Positions 41,964 through 49,084 of a DNA stretch of 53,213 bases are shown here, piece by piece. The notes under the pieces were generated by a model. That model did no database searches. It was not told the origin of the DNA and saw only the letters and a program-made list of their open reading frames with translations. Within the stretch, counting starts at the first letter, position 1, and the number at the start of each line of letters is the position of its first letter. Both the position numbers and the translations under genes were made by a program. This stretch comes from Bacteroidota bacterium (lineage in GTDB: Bacteria > Bacteroidota > JABWAT01), in NCBI GenBank assembly GCA_013360915.1, contig JABWAT010000017.1, positions 1 through 53,213 on the forward strand. The letters run 5' to 3'.

Positions 41964-43238
41964 TCAGTGACCTCCGCTGCCGGGAACCGATGGTCCGCTG
42001 CTCCGGCGGGGTTCCTTTACCAGCAACCATAGCATGGCTGAAACCGACAGGGTCACAGCCGCAAACCAGAACAGACTCGCCTTGTCATCTGACGATTGAA
42101 TCCAGGCGCCCACCAGCAAACTGACCAGTAATTGGGGGATAACCACCGACAGGTTGAATATTCCCATGAAAAAGCCCATCCGGCTTTTATCAACCTTCTC
42201 AGACATAATCGCAAAGGGTAAACTCACCACGGCAGCCCAGCCGATACCGATCAAAGCCATCAGGGCATACAATACCATCGGGGTGGTGGCATAAAAAATC
42301 ACACCGAAATAGCCGATTGCCATCAGTGCCACGGCCAGCGTATGCGTCCAGACCCGGCCAATGCGTTCTGCAACCGGTTCAAGGATAAAAGCCGGGAACA
42401 GAAATCCGACAAAATTCATGACCAGAAAAGAATAACTGATGACCTGACCGGTTCCGGCATCGCCAAGTCCTGGCATTTTCTGCTGGATAAACGCGATGAT
42501 ATACACGAAAACCGCCTGTATGCCCAGCCAGGAAAATCCATGAGCCACATATAATTTGATCAGTTCCATCCATTCGGTCTGATGGGTGACTGTTTCCTGC
42601 GGATCGTCACTGGTCTTCGCGGTTTCGAGTTCGCGCGGCTCGGTGATAAAAAAGGGCGGAATCAGCGAAAAGGCCAGAACCAGAAACACCGAGAGATAGA
42701 TCAGGGTGATGTTTCCGTATTGTGCCCCGATAAAGTAGGCCAGGACACCGAAAAACCCGGAAATGGTTTGCATCCAGGTATAGCCCTTGGTACGCGGATT
42801 TCCTTCGGGAGTCACATCGGCAATGACGGAGCGGGTCGGATTGAAGCTGATGTTAATCGCCAGATCGAGGGTGAGGGCGACCGTGACTGCCACAAAAATG
42901 ATGGCCACACCGGTGGCTTCATGGATAAATCCGATGTTAGGGAGCGCCAGTAACATGAGAGCAGCCAGAAATCCGCCAATCAGGATAAACGGCCGCCGGC
43001 GACCACTCCAGAACCAGACTTTATCCGAAATCAGACCAATGATCACCTGACCGAAGATCCCTGCAAGGGGTCCGGCAGCCCAGACCAGCCCCACCTCATG
43101 GATATCCAGATTAAACTGTGTGGTCAGAATCCAGCTGAGAGCCGAAATCTGCACGGACAGTGCAAAACCCATGGCGGTGGCCGGCAGGCTGAGAAGCATG
43201 TAGAACCCGCTGGTGAGCCGTCGTTGAATGGAAAGCAT
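41964..43238 (-). CDS. MFS transporter, GPH/SLC45-like
   Basis: From the ATG at 43238 the protein has 424 residues and twelve predicted helices. It matches the sugar:cation-symporter-like branch related to SLC45 and GPH transporters: DKVWFWSGRRRPFILIG between helices 2 and 3, NISFNPTRSVIADVTPEGNPRTKGYTWMQ (helix 5 region) and GIGWAAVVSLPFAIMSEKV near the middle of the second half. AGGAGA lies just before the chosen ATG. The longer frame starting at 43307 overlaps the upstream gene and is rejected. It begins one base past the end of the phosphodiesterase gene. The substrate is likely a sugar, by family only. Confidence 0.9.
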   Translation of the reverse strand: MLSIQRRLTSGFYMLLSLPATAMGFALSVQISALSWILTTQFNLDIHEVGLVWAAGPLAGIFGQVIIGLISDKVWFWSGRRRPFILIGGFLAALMLLALPNIGFIHEATGVAIIFVAVTVALTLDLAINISFNPTRSVIADVTPEGNPRTKGYTWMQTISGFFGVLAYFIGAQYGNITLIYLSVFLVLAFSLIPPFFITEPRELETAKTSDDPQETVTHQTEWMELIKLYVAHGFSWLGIQAVFVYIIAFIQQKMPGLGDAGTGQVISYSFLVMNFVGFLFPAFILEPVAERIGRVWTHTLAVALMAIGYFGVIFYATTPMVLYALMALIGIGWAAVVSLPFAIMSEKVDKSRMGFFMGIFNLSVVIPQLLVSLLVGAWIQSSDDKASLFWFAAVTLSVSAMLWLLVKEPRRSSGPSVPGSGGH

Positions 43239-43239
43239 A

Positions 43240-44430
43240 CTATCTCCTGTCTGATGGTGATCCGGCTGCCGATTTAAGGACCGGAATAAACGGTTCAAGT
43301 GAGCCATCGGCTTCAGGGTCCGATGGCAATCCGGTCAGATACCGGCACAAGGCATAGACATCGACACCCATGACATGACCAATGACGGAACCCGGCTTGA
43401 AATCGGGCCCGGTTCCGAAACAGATTCCCCACATATCGGGATCGCGGCTGTCGTAACCATGACCTCCCGGGGCCAGAGTGAGGGTCTTGCCTTTCAGTGA
43501 AAAGACTTTTCCTTTCTCAGGGATGCCAATCCAGTCTCCGAACCGATGAGAAAACGGACCGGGAGGAGGTCGCATCCAGTCGATGCCGGCGATCATGGGC
43601 GGAGGTGCGATGGCTCCTCCGTTGCTGTAAACAGAAACGGTGGCATACGCCGGAACAATGGTGGCCGTGGTGTCATAGTAAGCCACCACAGGATCAAGGT
43701 CAATGGGGTTTTTCAGGTTCAGGGGTGTCATTCCGTGATCGGAAACCACCAGAAGATTCAGCGAATCGGTCAATCCGTAACTGGCAATGGTCTGTCTGAT
43801 CACGGTCAGCACAGAATCAGTCCGGGAAAGAGCCCGTCTGACTTCGGGCGAGCCGGGCCCAAACCAATGGCCCATATCGTCAAGAAACTCAAAATACAGA
43901 AAAACAGCCCTCGGACGTTCATGAGAGGGTTTTCCTAGCCACCGTGAAAATTGATTCAGCCGTGCCGAATCGGGAGTGCCGGGCAGGTAGGTTTTCCATT
44001 CATCGGGGTGATGAGCCTCTGAGCCCACCCAATGATACACCGCCGACCGGACTCCTTCATCGCCCAATTGGGACCAGATTGGGGTTCCGGCAAACCAGGC
44101 AGTATCGGACATGGCTTCATGATCACCCATCCTGAACATTTCATCTTTCAGCGGATCGAAAAACCGGTTCAGCACCAGTCCGTGACGAACGGGCTCCAGA
44201 CCGGTAACCAGGGAATAATGTGACGGGAAAGTCTGTGATGGAAAAGGTGGAATCAATGCTTCTGCCCGGAAGCCAGTCTGTATCAGATTTCCAAGGGCAG
44301 GCATGGATACATAGGAACGATAGTCGTGGCGAAAACCATCGAAGGAGACCACAACCAGATACGGCGCTCCTGCCTGAAGCAGAAGTCCGAAGGTCAGAGC
44401 AGGAATCAGAGCCAGTATCCGTTTTTTCAT
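43240..44430 (-). CDS. Secreted nucleotide pyrophosphatase/phosphodiesterase family protein
   Basis: This 396-residue protein has a signal peptide (cleaved near residue 20). The catalytic domain is of the ectonucleotide pyrophosphatase type: D31 (VVSFDGFRHDY), nucleophile T67 (FPSQTFPSHYS), VTGLEPVRHGLVLNRFFDP, VVSDHGMTPL (metal ligands D and H), and a closing GGHGYD with the last metal-binding histidine. It should hydrolyse phosphodiester or pyrophosphate bonds in the periplasm or outside. It is co-transcribed with the MFS gene, so it could supply a substrate for it. Confidence 0.93.
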   Translation of the reverse strand: MKKRILALIPALTFGLLLQAGAPYLVVVSFDGFRHDYRSYVSMPALGNLIQTGFRAEALIPPFPSQTFPSHYSLVTGLEPVRHGLVLNRFFDPLKDEMFRMGDHEAMSDTAWFAGTPIWSQLGDEGVRSAVYHWVGSEAHHPDEWKTYLPGTPDSARLNQFSRWLGKPSHERPRAVFLYFEFLDDMGHWFGPGSPEVRRALSRTDSVLTVIRQTIASYGLTDSLNLLVVSDHGMTPLNLKNPIDLDPVVAYYDTTATIVPAYATVSVYSNGGAIAPPPMIAGIDWMRPPPGPFSHRFGDWIGIPEKGKVFSLKGKTLTLAPGGHGYDSRDPDMWGICFGTGPDFKPGSVIGHVMGVDVYALCRYLTGLPSDPEADGSLEPFIPVLKSAAGSPSDRR

Positions 44431-44437
44431 GGCGCTA

Positions 44438-44445
44438 CAAAAATA
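44438..44445 (-). promoter_or_regulatory. -7 element of the phosphodiesterase gene
   Basis: On the minus strand, TATTTTTG (44445-44438) matches TAnnTTTG exactly and lies 7 bp before the start codon. A transcript from it would have almost no leader. No good TTG is placed upstream. Confidence 0.5.
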
Positions 44446-44490
44446 GGCAGATGAACGTGTGATGCCACCCGGCGGATGATTAAAAGCAGG

Positions 44491-45615
44491 TTAACGGACT
44501 GGTTCATCCGAAAAATCCATCTTCAGATCAGCGGTAAACCGGAACACAGCCTGCTGACCGGACCATTCCAGACCAGTGGCTTCTAACTGAACCATTTCTA
44601 TCACAGCCGGAAATCCGCCGATGGAAACCTGATGAGCAGCCGGGACCCTTTCCAGCGGGTGTTCCCAGCCGTCCACTGCCTTTTCAACCTGGCGCCGGAT
44701 CATCCAGTTCGTCAGAGACCACTCGCCGGGCTTCCGGTCAAACACCACGGCTTCCCGGTCGGACAGCACCAGGTCCCCATCCTGAATCACCGGGCGGACC
44801 GATAGTTCAACTGTCCGGTCAAGTTCATCAGGAATCAGCCAGAACCATCTGAACGGAATTTTTACACGGGACGAAATTTTCCAGGATTCCTCGCCGAACC
44901 GGACGGAAAACGGACCGGAACGTATTGATTTTCCACGGTTTAGCAATCCGGGTAACCAGGCCGCCAATGAATCGGCTGAAAGAGATAGCCAGGTTCCGGT
45001 GGTATCGGCCGGGCGTTCACCTGCCAGCAATCCGCCTGTCACCAAAAAAGTGGCCAGCAGATCATCCTGCCGGCTTTCGAGACTGGTCATCCGGACCGAT
45101 GCACCCGTCAGACGACCATAAGGCAGGCGGGCCTTTTCCAGGCGGGAGGTGACGGTTTTTTCAATTTCTGAAACGGGAATCCTGAAGTCCTTCGGCAACT
45201 GACCCTCCATCAGGGAGGTAACCAGTCCATCCAGAATACCAGCCTGGGCATCATCGCTTCGGAACCGGAGCCCGGTCCGTTTTAGAATCACCGTTTGGCC
45301 ATCGGTTCCGGGCTGCCAGTCTGCAGTGACCTCTCCGGTCAGGGTAACGGTCAGTCCAAAAAATCCCGTGTCCTTAACATATTTCAATCCGGTTTTTAAT
45401 TGCAGCCGGCCTGCTTCCCAATGAGTGGCCACCGACCGGATGGTAAGACCGGGCACCTGATTGGTACCGATGACGGATTGAATTTTTTCGGCGGTCAGAG
45501 AGGCCAGAACGGTTCCGGGGACTTTCACATCCAGTCGTAAACCGGTTGGCTGAGACAATAACGGGGCCGGAACGAGCAGAACCGTGACGACCAACCAGGA
45601 AAACAACCGGATCAA
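44491..45615 (-). CDS. Secreted protein of unknown function
   Basis: This 374-residue protein has a signal peptide (cleaved near LLSQP). It has no family I recognise. The mature part contains long stretches of alternating beta-strand pattern (LTAEKIQSVIGTNQVPGLTIRSVATHWEAGRLQLKTGLKY, and later VELSVRPVIQDGDLVLSDREAVVF). The build recalls lipid-binding SMP/BPI-like or DUF4403-like folds, but this is only a resemblance. It overlaps the preceding haem lipoprotein gene by 4 bp, so the two are co-expressed. Confidence 0.7.
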   Translation of the reverse strand: MIRLFSWLVVTVLLVPAPLLSQPTGLRLDVKVPGTVLASLTAEKIQSVIGTNQVPGLTIRSVATHWEAGRLQLKTGLKYVKDTGFFGLTVTLTGEVTADWQPGTDGQTVILKRTGLRFRSDDAQAGILDGLVTSLMEGQLPKDFRIPVSEIEKTVTSRLEKARLPYGRLTGASVRMTSLESRQDDLLATFLVTGGLLAGERPADTTGTWLSLSADSLAAWLPGLLNRGKSIRSGPFSVRFGEESWKISSRVKIPFRWFWLIPDELDRTVELSVRPVIQDGDLVLSDREAVVFDRKPGEWSLTNWMIRRQVEKAVDGWEHPLERVPAAHQVSIGGFPAVIEMVQLEATGLEWSGQQAVFRFTADLKMDFSDEPVR

Positions 45616-46379
45616 CGAAGGTCCTCCGGGCGTCTGCCGGGTTCATTCACCTTCCGGGATAATTTCAGATAGGGTCCGAAGACTCCATCCTGTTTCCGGT
45701 TTTCCTCCAGAGCCGGCATCAGACGGGCCGAGACAAATCCGTCATAGGAAACCGATGAGCGGGTGATGGGGTGCTTCTGATTCAGGTGCATGGTAAAACG
45801 GAACATGGGATCCTGCTGAACCGGACCCAGATGGCAGGTGATGCAATCGGTCGGGTAGGAGTAGTGTGCCGAGGTGGTTTGTTCATCCATGGATCGGGAA
45901 AAGACAAAAAAATCCCAGCCCGCCGGCTGCCTGACCATTACCTCATAATCGGTAACCGCGCCTGAAACGGGTTCCCGGTTGGCTACCAAAAGACGGGTAC
46001 CCACCGGATAGGTCATCAGAGAATCGCCGCTGCCGGATGGAAGATCTGGAAACCAGATGGTCCGGCGACCCGTGGCGGTTTTTCCTTCCACATCCATTTT
46101 CCGCATGGACTGATAGGCCCCGGTGAGCAGCCAGCGACGGATTTCTTCACGGCTGGTGGTCTTTTTCAGGTACAACTTTGCCCGTTCCGGTTCGGGAAGT
46201 GTTTCGAGTGCCTGTATCAGAGAATCACGCAGATGATCGGTTGACCGGTAATCGGCCAGCCGCTCTTTCAGCTCGGGCGACAACCCGGGTTGACGGACTG
46301 GTTCAGGTTCCTTTTTTGTTTCTGTGCCGCACGCGGCGAGGAAAAGACCGACGGACAGGATGAAAATCAATGGCTTCAT
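45612..46379 (-). CDS. Single-haem c-type lipoprotein
   Basis: This 255-residue protein has a lipoprotein signal peptide with lipobox LAAC (cysteine 17), so it should be anchored facing the periplasm or surface. One c-type haem motif, C179-I-T-C-H183, lies near the middle of the C-terminal half. The region before it (GWDFFVFSRSMDEQTTSAHYSYPTDCITCH) resembles the haem-containing core of P460-type or other small cytochrome c proteins. A methionine or histidine as the sixth ligand is not certain. It is the first gene of an operon with the secreted protein at 44491-45615. The 68-bp gap to the VWA gene is divergent. Confidence 0.8.
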   Translation of the reverse strand: MKPLIFILSVGLFLAACGTETKKEPEPVRQPGLSPELKERLADYRSTDHLRDSLIQALETLPEPERAKLYLKKTTSREEIRRWLLTGAYQSMRKMDVEGKTATGRRTIWFPDLPSGSGDSLMTYPVGTRLLVANREPVSGAVTDYEVMVRQPAGWDFFVFSRSMDEQTTSAHYSYPTDCITCHLGPVQQDPMFRFTMHLNQKHPITRSSVSYDGFVSARLMPALEENRKQDGVFGPYLKLSRKVNEPGRRPEDLR

Positions 46380-46450
46380 GTGTCAAAATTGAGAATCAGG
46401 TAAAAGATTTCCGAATCCGGCGTAAAAATTTACCCTTGTTCTGAAACGTG

Positions 46451-47575
46451 ATGCCCCGCTTTGGTGTTCGGTTCTGTATGCTCGGATTTCATTACCGCCA
46501 GTATCAGCCGCCGGTTCGCGGACCCCAGGACCGGTTCGATCACCTGTTGAATGTGTTTTCTCAACTGCTGCAGTACACCAACGGTGATGCCGACGAAGCC
46601 ATTGCCTGGATGTTGCAGCTGAACCGCAAACATCCGCTCTTCGATGAGGAATACTCGATGGATGATTTCCTCCGGGACCTGAAATCGAACGGGTACCTGG
46701 CCGACAAACAGGAGCGCGGTTCCCGACTGACCTCCAGAATGGAACGGTACATCCGCACACAGGCCTTTGAAGACATTTTTTCCGGTCTGAAAAGATCAGA
46801 ATCCGGACACCACCGCACCCCCTACACCGGCCGCGGAGATGAGTCCCTTACCGAAACACGCCCGTTTCAATTTGGTGATTCCACCGACATGCTCGATGTC
46901 ACCCGAACCATTTACAATGCGCACATCAACCATGGCATTGATGATTTCCGTTTGCAGGAACGCGATCTGGAAGTTTATGATACCCAGTTTTACACCGCTC
47001 AGGCAACGGTAATCATGATCGACCTGAGCCACAGCATGATTCTGTACGGTGAGGACCGGATCACCCCGGCCAAAAAAGTGGCCATGGGACTTTCCGAGCT
47101 GATCATGACCCGCTATCCGTCCGATTCCCTTTCCATCATCGCTTTCGGGGATACCGCCTGGGAAGTGTCGGTGAAGGACCTCCCCTATCTGGCCGTTGGA
47201 CCGTATCACACCAACACGAAAGAAGGGTTGCAACTGGCCCGGCATCTGCTGCGCAGAAAGGCCACCGATAACAAACAGATTTTCATGATCACCGACGGAA
47301 AACCCTCCTGCATCCGGGAAGGAAACCGACTGTATAAAAACAGCATGGGACTCGATCCGAAAATATTGAACCGTACGCTCGACGAGGCCGAAATCTGCCG
47401 GCGCGAGGGAATTTCCATCACCACCTTCATGATCGCCCGCGATCCCATTCTGCAGGATTTCGTCAGGCAACTGACCACCATCAATCAGGGACGGGCGTAT
47501 TTCTCTTCTCTGAATAAACTCGGCGAATTCATTTTTGAAGATTACATTTTAAACCGGAAAAAAACCGTCCGGTAG
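46451..47575 (+). CDS. VWA-domain protein paired with a MoxR ATPase
   Basis: The protein has about 374 residues. An N-terminal helical region (YRQYQPPVRGPQDRFDHLLNVFSQLLQ, then DEAIAWMLQ) precedes a von Willebrand A domain whose metal site is the DxSxS motif D-L-S-H-S near residue 191, followed by ITDGKPS (about 275-284). GTG 46448, ATG 46451 and ATG 46478 are all possible starts; homologous proteins, from memory, begin near the last, which opens MLGFHYRQY. No strong ribosome binding site helps decide. It is 12 bp upstream of the MoxR gene, and the two should work as a pair. Substrate unknown. Confidence 0.88.
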   Translation: MPRFGVRFCMLGFHYRQYQPPVRGPQDRFDHLLNVFSQLLQYTNGDADEAIAWMLQLNRKHPLFDEEYSMDDFLRDLKSNGYLADKQERGSRLTSRMERYIRTQAFEDIFSGLKRSESGHHRTPYTGRGDESLTETRPFQFGDSTDMLDVTRTIYNAHINHGIDDFRLQERDLEVYDTQFYTAQATVIMIDLSHSMILYGEDRITPAKKVAMGLSELIMTRYPSDSLSIIAFGDTAWEVSVKDLPYLAVGPYHTNTKEGLQLARHLLRRKATDNKQIFMITDGKPSCIREGNRLYKNSMGLDPKILNRTLDEAEICRREGISITTFMIARDPILQDFVRQLTTINQGRAYFSSLNKLGEFIFEDYILNRKKTVR

Positions 47576-47587
47576 AAAAAGGAATTT

Positions 47588-49084
47588 ATGTTTACCAACG
47601 ACCTGCTCACCCTGACCACCGTCGGCGACCTTCGGGCTGCCGGTTACCCGACTCAATCGGTGAAAGACGAACTCCGCAACAATCTTCTGCGTAAACTGAA
47701 AAACCGGGAACCCCTGTTCCCCGGTATTTACGGATACGAAAAAACCGTCATTCCGGAAATCGAAAATGCCGTCTTAAGCAAGCATAACATCATTCTGCTC
47801 GGCCTGCGCGGACAGGCAAAGACCCGGCTTGCCCGGCTGCTGGTCAATCTGCTCGATGAATACGTGCCCGTCCTGCAGGATTCCGAAGTGAATGACCATC
47901 CGTTTCATCCCATTTCTCTGGCAGGAAAAGAACTGATTGCCACCCTTGGGGATAAAGCCCCCATTCAATGGATTCACCGGTCGGACCGGTATGGTGAAAA
48001 ACTGGCCACCCCCGATGTGACCGTGGCCGATCTGATCGGCGATCTGGACCCCATTAAGGCAGCCGCTCACCGGCTTTCCTACAGCGATGAACGGATTCTG
48101 CATTACGGAATTATTCCGCGCACCAACCGCGGCATTTTCGTGATCAATGAACTGCCCGATCTGCAACCACGCATTCAGGTGTCGCTGTTTAACATTCTTC
48201 AGGAAGCAGACATTCAGATCCGCGGATTTAAAACCCGGATTCCCATGGATATCATGCTCATTTTCACAGCCAATCCGGAAGATTACACCAACCGCGGATC
48301 CATCATCACCCCGCTGAAGGACCGGATTGATTCTCAGATCATCACACACTATCCCAAGACGATTGAAGTGGCGCGGAAAATCACCGAACAGGAATCATTC
48401 TCCACTGCACAACGCGAAGTCACGGTTCATATTCCCGACCTGATCCGTGATCTGGTGGAACAGCTTTCCTTCGAAGCCCGTGAAAGTGAATTTGTCGATC
48501 ACAAATCGGGTGTATCTGCACGACTGGCCATTTCAGCCTTTGAAACGCTCATCAGTCAGGCGGAACGCCGGGCCGTGATGCATGGCGAAACCGAAACCAC
48601 CGTCAGAATCATGGATCTGTATCGCCTGACGCCTTCCATCACAGGAAAGATTGAACTGGTGTATGAAGGTGAGCAGGAAGGCATGGCGAAAGTGGCCACC
48701 GCCCTTATACAAAAAGCCATCCGGAGTGCATTTAAAACCTGGTTTCCCGATCCCTCCCGGATCAAATCGGGCGAAGCCGGAAATCCGTACAAACCCATTC
48801 TCGAGTGGTTCAGTCAGAAAAAAACGGTCGATCTGCTCTTTGATGATTCACAGGCTGATTATGAGGCGAGATTGCGGTCGGTGACCGGACTGGCCGAACT
48901 GGCCGGTTCCCGGAAAAAGGTTCTGGCAGATGTCCCCGAGTCGCTCCGGATGGAATTTATTCTGGAAGGATTGTCTCTGTTCTCCGTCATCGGGAAGGAT
49001 GTGCTCGGCGAACAGGCCAGCTACAAGGATATCATGGGCTCGGTCATGAAAGGCATTCAGTTCGATCAGCCATCAGGTGAGTGA
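47588..49084 (+). CDS. MoxR-type AAA+ ATPase
   Basis: This 498-residue protein opens with TVGDLRAAGYPTQSVKDELRNNLLRKL, an N-terminal segment typical of one MoxR subgroup. The AAA+ core follows: Walker A GLRGQAKT (72-79), Walker B GIFVINELPD (182-191), sensor 1 in TANPEDYTNRG (about 227-237) and an arginine-rich lid. The C-terminal 150 residues are helical. Subgroup members are sometimes labelled magnesium chelatase or sigma-54-like, but that is a domain-based name only. With the VWA protein it likely forms a chaperone-like remodelling pair. Its end overlaps glnD (opposite strand) by 12 bp. Confidence 0.9.
   Translation: MFTNDLLTLTTVGDLRAAGYPTQSVKDELRNNLLRKLKNREPLFPGIYGYEKTVIPEIENAVLSKHNIILLGLRGQAKTRLARLLVNLLDEYVPVLQDSEVNDHPFHPISLAGKELIATLGDKAPIQWIHRSDRYGEKLATPDVTVADLIGDLDPIKAAAHRLSYSDERILHYGIIPRTNRGIFVINELPDLQPRIQVSLFNILQEADIQIRGFKTRIPMDIMLIFTANPEDYTNRGSIITPLKDRIDSQIITHYPKTIEVARKITEQESFSTAQREVTVHIPDLIRDLVEQLSFEARESEFVDHKSGVSARLAISAFETLISQAERRAVMHGETETTVRIMDLYRLTPSITGKIELVYEGEQEGMAKVATALIQKAIRSAFKTWFPDPSRIKSGEAGNPYKPILEWFSQKKTVDLLFDDSQADYEARLRSVTGLAELAGSRKKVLADVPESLRMEFILEGLSLFSVIGKDVLGEQASYKDIMGSVMKGIQFDQPSGE

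Noticed and set aside
47588-49084. Reading the AAA+ protein as a magnesium chelatase or sigma-54 activator
   Set aside because: No bch/chl genes are nearby, and the GAFTGA loop of sigma-54 activators is absent; MoxR is the better label.
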